A stretch of DNA of 64,000 nucleotides from Fulvivirga ulvae. Lineage in GTDB: Bacteria; Bacteroidota; Bacteroidia; Cytophagales; Cyclobacteriaceae. Where the stretch lies: positions 576,501 through 640,500 of the forward strand of contig NZ_CP089981.1 of the NCBI RefSeq assembly GCF_021389975.1. The letters are read 5' to 3'. Both the position numbers and the translations under genes were made by a program. Below the pieces are notes generated by a model. That model ran no database searches. It was given only the letters and a program-made list of their open reading frames with translations, and had not been told where the DNA came from. Shown piece by piece: positions 9,700 to 18,273 of the stretch (positions are counted from its first letter, which is position 1; every line of letters starts with the position of its first letter).

Positions 9700-10812
9700 A
9701 TGAAGTTGAAAATTATCTTCTATACAATAATTTGTTATACTCTTCTTCAAGTGCCGACGGCTTGTGCCCAAAACACCGGATTTGAGTATGCCCCAAAAGA
9801 TTATATATGCCACCACACCCGGAAGCCTCTGACTATAGATGGCAAACTGAATGAAGAAGACTGGAAACAGGCTCCCTGGACTGACGATTTTGTGGACATT
9901 GAAGGTGATGCAAAGCCCAAACCACTTCACCGCACGCGGGCCAAGATGCTATGGGACGACCAATATTTTTACATAGCTGCTGAAATTATCGAACCAGACA
10001 TCTGGGCAACGTATGACCAGCGTGACATGGTCATATTCCATGAAAATGACTTTGAAGTTTTTATTGATCCTGATGGTGATACTCACCAGTATTACGAGTT
10101 TGAGATCAACGCCCTGGGCACCTATTGGGACCTGATGCTGATCAAGCCGTACCTGAACGGTGGCCCTGCCATCGACTCATGGGACATCCGGGGGCTGAAA
10201 AGTGCCATTCAAATCCAGGGCACTCTGAACAACCCCAATGACAGGGACAGGCTTTGGATCGTGGAACTGGCTTTTCCATGGGCAGTGCTTGAAGAAGCGG
10301 CTTCAAAAGGCAAAAAGCCACAGGATGGCGACCACTGGCGGATCAATTTCTCCCGCGTTAACTGGCGGATTGTCAATGACGGCGGTCAATACAGGAAAGA
10401 GATCGATCCGGCTACAAACAAACCTTACCCTGAATATAACTGGGTGTGGTCTCCTCAGGGGGTTATTAACATGCACCTCCCTGAAATGTGGGGCTTTGTG
10501 CAGTTTAGCAAACAGCATGCGGGTACGAGTGAAGTGGCCTTCAAACCAAACCCCGAAGAGGACATTAAGTGGCTGCTAAGGAACCTTTACTATGCTGAAA
10601 AGCAATATTATGAACAGCATGGCGTCTACACGGATGAACTAACAAAACTAAACCTGCCCGAACATATCAGGCAGAAAATAGATCAAAAACCTGAGATTGA
10701 AACAACCGAATCATTATTTGAGATAAAATACCCGGCAATAGAGAAAGGAATGGAGTGGCATATCAAGGCAGACGGGGAAATCTGGAAAACACCAAAACAA
10801 CTGTCAAAATGA
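9700..10812 (+). CDS. CBM9-like carbohydrate-binding protein, secreted
   Basis: The 370-residue product has a signal peptide ending at about residue 24 (PTACAQ; the Cys lies in a weak lipobox-like context). A family-9 carbohydrate-binding-like domain follows, starting KPLTIDGKLNEEDWKQAPW and continuing with the aromatic-rich strands DDQYFYIAAEI and NDFEVFIDPDGD. This domain type binds sugar chain ends, and stand-alone versions are common in Bacteroidota glycan loci. A C-terminal extension (about 280-370) has no recognised fold. The gene sits inside the mannosidase operon and its stop overlaps the next start (ATGA). A role in presenting mannan to the neighbouring enzymes is inferred. Confidence 0.8.
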   Translation: MKLKIIFYTIICYTLLQVPTACAQNTGFEYAPKDYICHHTRKPLTIDGKLNEEDWKQAPWTDDFVDIEGDAKPKPLHRTRAKMLWDDQYFYIAAEIIEPDIWATYDQRDMVIFHENDFEVFIDPDGDTHQYYEFEINALGTYWDLMLIKPYLNGGPAIDSWDIRGLKSAIQIQGTLNNPNDRDRLWIVELAFPWAVLEEAASKGKKPQDGDHWRINFSRVNWRIVNDGGQYRKEIDPATNKPYPEYNWVWSPQGVINMHLPEMWGFVQFSKQHAGTSEVAFKPNPEEDIKWLLRNLYYAEKQYYEQHGVYTDELTKLNLPEHIRQKIDQKPEIETTESLFEIKYPAIEKGMEWHIKADGEIWKTPKQLSK

Positions 10813-11969
10813 AAAAAAGAGAATTCCTTAAAACTTTAGGCAAGGGCAGCCTGGCCATTTTAAGCACAAATACCATCCTGCAAGCCTGCGCAAACCAGGC
10901 CAGCAGTGAAGCTGCAAAAACTTCTGTTATTGATGCCTCACTCAATTCAAAAAACTGGACCTGGGTAACACCGCAACTGGGGTTGTCTACTGACGATTGG
11001 AAGAAGAAGCTTTCGATGGTGAAGAGTTCAGGGATCGATGCCATACTGCTTGAAGTTTATAACGGCAACCACACTTTTTACGACAACGACCGGTTTCCTG
11101 TGGAAGAAAAGCTGCTGGAAAAGCTGGTGCCAATCTGCAAAGAGCTGGATATGGAGTTCCACGCCTGGATGTGGACCATGCCCTGTAACAATGAAAAAAT
11201 AGTGAAAGAGCATCCGGACTGGTATGCGGTAAACGGATTAGGACAATCTGCCGCCACGCACCCCGCGTATGTGGACTATTACAAATTTTTATGCCCCTGC
11301 AACCCTGAAGCCCAGGAATTTGTAAGAAAGAACGTCGAATCCCTCGCACAAATCGATGATATTGATGGCGTACATCTCGACTATGTACGGCTCCCTGATG
11401 TTATTCTGGCAGAGGCATTACAGCCGAAGTACGATATAGTACAAGACCGGGAGTATCCGCAATATGACTATTGCTACTCCGAATACTGCCGCAATCAGTT
11501 TAAAGAGCAAACAGGCATAGATCCGCTCAAAGATTTGAAAGATCCTTCTGCCAATGAGGAATGGAGACAATTCAGGTATGATGCCATCACCAACCTGGTA
11601 ACAAAAAAGCTTGCCCCGGAAGCAAGAAAATATAACAAAATGATCACGGCCGCCGTGTTCCCGAACTGGCAAATGGTAAGGCAGCAATGGGGCAACTGGA
11701 ACCTCGATGCCTACTTGCCCATGTTGTACCATAACTTTTACAACGAGGATATTGATTGGATCAAAGAGCATACAATTAAAGGTATTGCCCGCATGCAAAC
11801 CAAAAAGCCTCTGTACAGCGGCCTTTATATTCCTTCATTAACACCGAAAGAACTCCAGGAAGCCTATAAAGTAGCCCTGGAAGGCGGAGCTGGCGGTATA
11901 TCCATTTTCTCGATGGACCAGGTCAGCGATGCCCACTGGAAAGCACTTTCTGAAGTTACAAAAAGCTAA
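10809..11969 (+). CDS. GHL10-like putative glycoside hydrolase, lipoprotein
   Basis: Putative TIM-barrel hydrolase of the family-10-like (GHL10/DUF187) group. The ATG at 10809 was chosen because it gives a clean signal sequence (MKKREFLKTLGKGSL, twin-arginine-like in part) with a lipobox-like LQAC about 26 residues in, and because it overlaps the previous stop. Mature sequence features are GIDAILLEVYNGNHTFY early in the barrel, DMEFHAWMWTMP, and DGVHLDYVRLPD. The last matches the strand that carries an acidic pair in GHL10 proteins. The barrel appears complete at about 386 residues. Substrate and activity are unknown. Placement between the CBM9-like gene and two mannosidases suggests it acts on the backbone or a modification of the same glycan. 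Confidence 0.7.
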   Translation: MKKREFLKTLGKGSLAILSTNTILQACANQASSEAAKTSVIDASLNSKNWTWVTPQLGLSTDDWKKKLSMVKSSGIDAILLEVYNGNHTFYDNDRFPVEEKLLEKLVPICKELDMEFHAWMWTMPCNNEKIVKEHPDWYAVNGLGQSAATHPAYVDYYKFLCPCNPEAQEFVRKNVESLAQIDDIDGVHLDYVRLPDVILAEALQPKYDIVQDREYPQYDYCYSEYCRNQFKEQTGIDPLKDLKDPSANEEWRQFRYDAITNLVTKKLAPEARKYNKMITAAVFPNWQMVRQQWGNWNLDAYLPMLYHNFYNEDIDWIKEHTIKGIARMQTKKPLYSGLYIPSLTPKELQEAYKVALEGGAGGISIFSMDQVSDAHWKALSEVTKS

Positions 11970-11976
11970 TATTACT

Positions 11977-14310
11977 ATGAAAACCCCCATATTTTTAATT
12001 GTTATTGGTTTGCTTTTGGGATGTGACAAAACACCACAGACATCGCAACCGAAAAGCAGCAACACACCCATATCAAAAGAGCTTGTGAACCTGGTCAACC
12101 CGCTGATGGGCACCGACTCCGAGTTCAAACTTTCCAATGGCAATACCTACCCTGCCATTGCCCGCCCCTGGGGCATGAATTTCTGGACCCCGCAAACAGC
12201 AAAAATGGGCGACGGCTGGACTTACGCTTATGATGCCTATAAGATCCGGGGCTTCAAACAAACCCATCAGCCCAGTCCGTGGATCAACGATTATGCTGCT
12301 TTCTCGCTCATGCCACTCACTGGTAAGCTGGAAGTGAATGAAGATAAACGGGCTTCATGGTTTTCGCATAAAGCAGAAGAGGTCAGCCCTCACTTTTACA
12401 GTGTTTATCTGGCTGATTATGATGTAACCACGGAAATAACCCCAACTGAAAGGGCCGCTTTTTTCCGGTTTACATTTCCAGAAACAGAGAATGCCTACAT
12501 CCTGCTGGATGCCTTTGATATGGGAAGTATGGTGAAGATCATCCCGGAAGAGCAAAAGATCATCGGGTATTGTAAAAACAACCACGGCGGTGTACCGGAA
12601 AACTTCAAAAATTATTTTGTAGTACAGTTCGACAAACCTTTCGAAGTCTATCATACCTGGAAAGATTCTACCCTCAACCGGAATGCTACTTCCGCAGAGG
12701 CCAATCATGTAGGAGCAGTTATTGGCTTTAAAACTGCAAGAGGCGAAAAGGTCAATGCTAAAGTAGCCTCCTCTTTCATCAGTCACGAGCAGGCCTGGCT
12801 AAACATGGAAAGAGAGATAGGGCAAAAGAGCTTTGAGGATGTTAAAGAGGAGGGCGCCAAAGTATGGAATACCGAATTGAACAAGATAAAAGTCAAAGGT
12901 GGCACCACTGATCAGCAAAAAACTTTCTACTCCTGCTTATACCGCACCCTGCTGTTTCCGAGGAAGTTTTATGAGATCAATGCCAGTGATGAGATTGTAC
13001 ACTACAGCCCTTACAACGGCCAGGTGCTTCCCGGATATATGTTTACCGATAACGGCTTTTGGGACACCTTCAGGGCAGTATTCCCCTTTTTCACGGTTAT
13101 GTATCCGGAGCTAAACAAGCAAATTATGCAAGGCCTGGTCAATACCTATAATGAAAGCGGCTGGCTTCCTGAATGGGCCAGTCCGGGCCACCGGGACTGC
13201 ATGATCGGCTCGAACTCGGCCTCGCTTATTGCCGATTCATACATTAAGGGAATACATGACTATGATATAGAAACCTTGTACCAGGCCATACTCAAAAATT
13301 CCCGGCAGGGACACCCTGACCTGAGTTCTGTAGGGAGGCGTGGTGCTGAGTATTACAACCAGTTAGGCTATGTGCCCTATGACGTTGGTATCAATGAAAA
13401 TACCGCCAGGACTTTGGAGTATGCCTATGCAGACTTCTGTGCCTGGCAGTTGGCCAAAGCCCTAAACAAACCAGAGGAAGAGGTGAGTCTGTTTGCCAAA
13501 AGATCCGAAAATTTCAGAAATGTGTTTGACAAGGAATCAAACCTCATGCGCGGAAAGAACAAGGATGGGTCGTTTCAAAAGCCATTCAACCCACTCAAAT
13601 GGGGCGATGCTTTTACAGAAGGTAACAGCCTGCACTACAGTTGGTCAGTATTTCAGGATGTACAAGGGCTTATCGATCTGATGGGTGGCAGAAAGGATTT
13701 CATTTCCATGCTGGATACCGTATTCACCATGCCGCCTGATTTCGACAACTCTTACTATGGCTTCACTATCCATGAGATCCGTGAAATGCAGATTGCCAAT
13801 ATGGGCAACTATGCACATGGCAACCAGCCCATACAGCACATGATCTACCTGTACAACTATGCCGGGGCGCCCTGGAAAGCCCAAAAACATGTCAGGAATG
13901 TAATGGATAAACTCTACAGCCCTCAACCTGATGGCTATTGTGGAGATGAAGACAATGGACAGACTTCTGCCTGGTATGTGTTTAGTGCTATGGGATTTTA
14001 CCCGGTCACTCCCGGTTATCCGTCTTATGTGATTGGCAGCCCACTGTTTGACGAAGTCACTTTAAGTCTTGAAAATGGAAATTCATTTGTCATCAAAGCA
14101 GCAAGCAACAGTACGGATAATGTCTTCATTGAAAAAGCATCATTGAACGACACCCCACTCAATAGGCCATGGATCAAGCACGATGAGATCATGCAAGGTG
14201 GTGAACTGACATTCAGGATGAGTGAAAAGCCCAATAAAGAATGGGGGGCTTCCGTAGAAAATCGCCCGCCATCTATGAGCGAACCAGTGATCATTGAAAA
14301 GAACCAGTAG
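11977..14310 (+). CDS. GH92-family mannosidase (second copy) with Gln at the general-acid position, lipoprotein
   Basis: The ATG at 11977 starts a lipoprotein signal (MKTPIFLIVIGLLLGC, Cys16); the frame is open further upstream but that would place extra residues before the signal. The GH92 fold is recognisable from VNPLMGTDSEF to the end. The motif that is GNEP in the third copy reads GNQP, with Gln617 (codon CAG at 13825) in place of the catalytic acid. The base region GDEDNGQTSAW is intact. In GH92 a Gln here is known, to my recollection, from a mannose-1-phospho-6-mannose hydrolase, where a phosphate leaving group needs no acid. The enzyme may thus uncap phosphomannan. Loss of activity is the alternative, though the rest of the protein is well conserved. 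Confidence 0.9.
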   Translation: MKTPIFLIVIGLLLGCDKTPQTSQPKSSNTPISKELVNLVNPLMGTDSEFKLSNGNTYPAIARPWGMNFWTPQTAKMGDGWTYAYDAYKIRGFKQTHQPSPWINDYAAFSLMPLTGKLEVNEDKRASWFSHKAEEVSPHFYSVYLADYDVTTEITPTERAAFFRFTFPETENAYILLDAFDMGSMVKIIPEEQKIIGYCKNNHGGVPENFKNYFVVQFDKPFEVYHTWKDSTLNRNATSAEANHVGAVIGFKTARGEKVNAKVASSFISHEQAWLNMEREIGQKSFEDVKEEGAKVWNTELNKIKVKGGTTDQQKTFYSCLYRTLLFPRKFYEINASDEIVHYSPYNGQVLPGYMFTDNGFWDTFRAVFPFFTVMYPELNKQIMQGLVNTYNESGWLPEWASPGHRDCMIGSNSASLIADSYIKGIHDYDIETLYQAILKNSRQGHPDLSSVGRRGAEYYNQLGYVPYDVGINENTARTLEYAYADFCAWQLAKALNKPEEEVSLFAKRSENFRNVFDKESNLMRGKNKDGSFQKPFNPLKWGDAFTEGNSLHYSWSVFQDVQGLIDLMGGRKDFISMLDTVFTMPPDFDNSYYGFTIHEIREMQIANMGNYAHGNQPIQHMIYLYNYAGAPWKAQKHVRNVMDKLYSPQPDGYCGDEDNGQTSAWYVFSAMGFYPVTPGYPSYVIGSPLFDEVTLSLENGNSFVIKAASNSTDNVFIEKASLNDTPLNRPWIKHDEIMQGGELTFRMSEKPNKEWGASVENRPPSMSEPVIIEKNQ

Positions 14311-14322
14311 AACACAGGAGCT

Positions 14323-16548
14323 GTGAGATATACCCGATTTATCATATTGCTAATGATTATTGCGTGCCAAAAGCAGCCTGAGAAAGCTGCTGAGGCTGAG
14401 GATAATGTTTTGTCTTACGTTGACCCTTTCATAGGCACAGGAGGCAAAGGCAAAACATATCCCGGGGCTTCCGTTCCTTTTGGCATGGTACAGCTGAGCC
14501 CTGATAACGGACGAAGCGGCTGGGATTGGATATCGGGTTATTTTTATCCCGACTCTGTAATTGCAGGCTTTAGCCATACGCACCTGAGCGGCACCGGAAT
14601 AGGTGACTTGTACGATATATCTTTTATGCCTGTCTCCTACCCTTTACCCCAGGAGCGCTCCGATTCATTAATTAAATCAGTTGGTTCTCCTTATTATTCA
14701 TTGTTCAGCCATGATAAGGAAAAAGCCAGTCCGGGCTATTATCAGGTTTTCCTTGAAGATTACGGCATCAATGTAGAACTAACAGCAACCAAAAGAACAG
14801 GATTACAAAAATATAGTGTCAGCAATAAAGACAGCCTTCAAATAGTTCTCAACCTCGGTTATGCCCGCAACTGGGACAGCACCACCGACACTCACATTGA
14901 AGTAATTAACGACAGCCTCATCGCCGGCTACAGAAAATCAACCGGCTGGGCACCAGATCAAAGGGTATATTTTTCTTCTGTTTTTTCCGAAGCTTTTGAA
15001 GGAGTTGCCTTATACACCGGTGACTCTATTGTTAACAGCACACAGGCAACCGGCAAAAACCTGCAAGGTGTTTTTACCTTTAAAACATTGGAGAAGGGGC
15101 ACATAACCATAAAAACAGGTATATCCTCTGTGAGCGCAGAAAATGCTTTGTTTAACCTGACATCAGAATCTGCCAGACTTTCTTTTGACGAGGCAAAAAC
15201 CTTTGCCGCTGACACATGGGGCAAGGAACTCAATAAGATAAAGGTCACATCCGGAGATACTCAAAGGCTTACCTCTTTTTATACAGCCCTTTACCAAAGC
15301 ATGCTGGCCCCCACATTATTCTCAGACATTAACGGACAATATAAGGGTGCTGATGGCAATATACACCAGGCACAAGGATATGACCGCTACACTACTTTTT
15401 CCCTTTGGGACACTTTCCGCGCCGAACATCCGTTGCTCACCATCCTCCATCCGGACAGGGTGGACGATTTTATCAATTCTATGCTTGCGCACTACGATGA
15501 GTATGGCTACCTGCCCGTATGGGACCTTGCTGGCAATGAAACCAACATGATGATCGGCTACCATGCGGCACCTGTTATTGCAGATGCCTACCTGAAAGGC
15601 TTGAGGGGTTTTGATATCGAAAAAGCTTATAATGCCATAAAAAAAAGTGCCGAAGCCGATCATTTCGGACTCAACAGCTACAAAAAGCTGGGCTACGTAG
15701 CGGCAACGGATGACAATGAATCGGTATCCCTAACCCTGGAATATGCTTACGACGACTGGTGCATAGCGCAGGTGGCCAAGGCTCTCAATAAACCCGATGA
15801 ATATGAACGTTATCTATCAAGAAGTGAAAACTATTTGAACCTCTTTGATCCGGAAACCAAGTTTATGCGGGCAAAGGATTCCCTGGGCAACTGGAAAAGT
15901 AATTTCAATCCGACGCAGTACAATAGCGGAGACTATATTGAAGCCAATGCGTGGCATTACACGTGGTTTGTACCTCACCAGCCGGAGAAGCTGGCGGAAC
16001 TTATGGGGGGAAAAGAGGCGTTCAGAAAAAAATTAGATGCTTTATTCAATACTCCTCAGTCAGACAGCCCTGTTCCTGAATGGATATCGGGCTATATTGG
16101 CCAGTATGTGCATGGCAATGAACCCTGTCACCACATCCCATACCTGTACAACTATACTGACCAGCCCTGGCAAACCGGGAAAAAGGTAAGGGCTATTATG
16201 GATCAACTATACAAGGCCGAGCCTGCAGGACTTTGTGGCAATGAAGACTGCGGCCAGATGTCAGCATGGTATATATTTTCAGCGTTAGGCTTCTACCCGC
16301 TCGACCCTGCAAGTGGTGAATATGAGCTGGGCGTACCTCTTTTTGAAGAAGTGAGCCTGACTCTGCCCGGCGATAAAAAACTCTTGATCCGCGCTGAGGG
16401 ATTATCGGACAAAAACAGGTACGTAAGCAACGTTACGTTCAACGGAAAAGAAATTAACACGCATAAGATCTCCCATGAACTATTATCCAGGGGAGGCGAA
16501 CTGATTTTTTTAATGGCAGAAGAGCCGGCCAGAAATACTTTTGATTAA
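14323..16548 (+). CDS. GH92 alpha-mannosidase (third copy), lipoprotein, GTG start
   Basis: The 741-residue product is a canonical GH92 enzyme with a lipoprotein signal (RYTRFIILLMIIAC, Cys15), the opening YVDPFIGTGGKGKTYPGA, the acid motif HGNEPCHHIPYLYNY (Glu600) and the base motif GNEDCGQMSAWY. The complete HGNEPxHH motif is the one associated with alpha-1,2 exo-mannosidases such as Bt3990, so that linkage is a reasonable guess. The start is GTG at 14323, because the next ATG would destroy the signal. GGAG lies 4 bp before it (caGGAGct), a Shine-Dalgarno-like sequence that is unusual in this phylum. It follows the second copy after 12 bp. Confidence 0.92.
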   Translation: MRYTRFIILLMIIACQKQPEKAAEAEDNVLSYVDPFIGTGGKGKTYPGASVPFGMVQLSPDNGRSGWDWISGYFYPDSVIAGFSHTHLSGTGIGDLYDISFMPVSYPLPQERSDSLIKSVGSPYYSLFSHDKEKASPGYYQVFLEDYGINVELTATKRTGLQKYSVSNKDSLQIVLNLGYARNWDSTTDTHIEVINDSLIAGYRKSTGWAPDQRVYFSSVFSEAFEGVALYTGDSIVNSTQATGKNLQGVFTFKTLEKGHITIKTGISSVSAENALFNLTSESARLSFDEAKTFAADTWGKELNKIKVTSGDTQRLTSFYTALYQSMLAPTLFSDINGQYKGADGNIHQAQGYDRYTTFSLWDTFRAEHPLLTILHPDRVDDFINSMLAHYDEYGYLPVWDLAGNETNMMIGYHAAPVIADAYLKGLRGFDIEKAYNAIKKSAEADHFGLNSYKKLGYVAATDDNESVSLTLEYAYDDWCIAQVAKALNKPDEYERYLSRSENYLNLFDPETKFMRAKDSLGNWKSNFNPTQYNSGDYIEANAWHYTWFVPHQPEKLAELMGGKEAFRKKLDALFNTPQSDSPVPEWISGYIGQYVHGNEPCHHIPYLYNYTDQPWQTGKKVRAIMDQLYKAEPAGLCGNEDCGQMSAWYIFSALGFYPLDPASGEYELGVPLFEEVSLTLPGDKKLLIRAEGLSDKNRYVSNVTFNGKEINTHKISHELLSRGGELIFLMAEEPARNTFD

Positions 16549-16566
16549 TATTACTTTGATTTTTAT

Positions 16567-18270
16567 ATGAAAAACAAAAGCCCCTACATCGAAGTACAAA
16601 CCTCCACCAAATCCTGCTGGGAAGGGTGGAATAAAATTGCTGATACTTTAAATGCCAAAATCAAATCCCTTCACTCGAGGAAGATCATCATTACTGTGGA
16701 GTGCTACCAGGGCACTTATGAAGATATCAACCTGCGGGAATTGAAAAAGAGGATACCTGTAAATGCTACCTGCACCTCCAGGGACGTGTTCAAAAATGAA
16801 GAAGAGATCAACAGGCTATGCGAGAAAGACCTTGCAGGCATGCCTTTTTCAGCCAAAGCTTCTACCAACGATATTGAGGACTATTTTGATCCCAACAAGC
16901 TGGCCGCCCTTAGACAAAATATTGATTTTATAGAAGAGGGTGTCATTCTCATCTTTGGTGTAGGTGCCAGTAAGATCTGCACTCCCGATATACTCATATA
17001 TGCTGACATGTCAAGATGGGAAATATTACAGCGATTTAAAAGAAATGATGTATCGAATGTCGGGGTTTCGAATAACAACCTGTCCTTCGACTTGCAGTAC
17101 CGCTGGAGTTATTTCATTGATTGGAAAATTTGTGATAAATTGAAAAAGCAGCTTTTAGGGCAGTGCGATTACTTTCTGGAAACCAATAATTGGGAAAAAC
17201 CTAAGCTTGCCACGGGGGATATTATCAGGGAAGCCCTCATTCAGTCTACAACGCAGCCTTTCTTTACTGCACCATTCTACGATCCTGAACTGTGGGAAGC
17301 CAATAACTATATACAGGAGCAAAAGGAAGATGAGTTTTCCTGGGTATTTAATTGCGTTGCTGAAGAAAACAATATTCTTTTCAGGATCAATGGCTACCTG
17401 ATAGAAGTACCATCGATCAACGTCATCTATATGGAACCCAAAAGACTACTTGGCGATACCGTTTATAACCACTTTGGCTCTGAACTTCCTATAAGAATGG
17501 TGTTTATCGATAACCTTGATGGAGCCCAGGAAAATCTACATATCTACCCGGACATCGATTTTCTTAAAGACAATTTTGGTGTTTACTATAGCCAGGGGGA
17601 GACTTTTTACATTATGGATACCAATCCCGGAGCCAGGCTAAGGTTGGGGTTTAAAAAGGAAATAAACAAGAAAAACCTGCCCGAACTCCTGAATAAAAAC
17701 AATTCGATCAGCAAGACAGCGCTGGATAAGTGGCTGAACACTGTAAGCGTGAAAAAACATGATCACATTAACATCCCCGCCGGTTTGGTTCACAGTCATG
17801 GGAATAACACTATGATCCTCCGTATAACTTCCGCACCGGATATTTTCAGTTTTAAGATTCCGGAAGACATTCTGGACCCGGATGAAATGGGCCAGACATC
17901 TGCTGGTATGGCAACAGACAGACTGATTCCGGTGCCGATCTCTGAGGATACCATTTATGATCAGTATTATCACCCATCCGACACCACAGGTAGTACCTCA
18001 AATGAAGATATACTTAATCAGGAAGGAGATCAACTAAGCATTAAAAGGCTTTGGTTTGAGGACAAGCTACTCCAACAAACCAATGGGTGCATACAGGTAT
18101 TGAACCTTGTAGAAGGCGAAGAAGCTATTGTAGACAGTCCTCAAAATAAGTTCAAACCATTTGTAGTACACTTTGCAGAATCGTTTATTATACCTGCCGG
18201 AATTACGGAGTATACTATAACTCCGACGGTTAAGCATAAAACGTGCGCAGTGCTGAAAATTTCTGTTTAA
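16567..18270 (+). CDS. Phosphomannose-isomerase-like cupin protein with an extra N-terminal domain
   Basis: The C-terminal half resembles class I mannose-6-phosphate isomerase. LPIRMVFIDNLDG matches the strand before the metal site, GETFYIMDTNPGARLRLGF matches the KTEMWY strand (Glu345 kept), and NIPAGLVHSHGNN matches the IPAGxxH strand (His409 kept). The QxH metal ligands of true isomerases are replaced by His325-x-Tyr327 in NLHIYPD. The N-terminal 250 residues have no clear match; IIITVECYQGTYEDI could be a degraded P-loop-like strand but lacks GxxGK(S/T). No signal peptide, so it is cytoplasmic. It ends the mannosidase operon, where conversion of mannose phosphate to fructose 6-phosphate is the expected need. 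An altered or regulatory function is possible. Confidence 0.7.
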   Translation: MKNKSPYIEVQTSTKSCWEGWNKIADTLNAKIKSLHSRKIIITVECYQGTYEDINLRELKKRIPVNATCTSRDVFKNEEEINRLCEKDLAGMPFSAKASTNDIEDYFDPNKLAALRQNIDFIEEGVILIFGVGASKICTPDILIYADMSRWEILQRFKRNDVSNVGVSNNNLSFDLQYRWSYFIDWKICDKLKKQLLGQCDYFLETNNWEKPKLATGDIIREALIQSTTQPFFTAPFYDPELWEANNYIQEQKEDEFSWVFNCVAEENNILFRINGYLIEVPSINVIYMEPKRLLGDTVYNHFGSELPIRMVFIDNLDGAQENLHIYPDIDFLKDNFGVYYSQGETFYIMDTNPGARLRLGFKKEINKKNLPELLNKNNSISKTALDKWLNTVSVKKHDHINIPAGLVHSHGNNTMILRITSAPDIFSFKIPEDILDPDEMGQTSAGMATDRLIPVPISEDTIYDQYYHPSDTTGSTSNEDILNQEGDQLSIKRLWFEDKLLQQTNGCIQVLNLVEGEEAIVDSPQNKFKPFVVHFAESFIIPAGITEYTITPTVKHKTCAVLKISV

Positions 18271-18273
18271 AGT

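Noticed and set aside
7438..16548. Internal duplication as an assembly artefact of the three GH92 genes
   Set aside because: The three genes differ widely in sequence and signal peptides, so they are old paralogues, not a repeat error.
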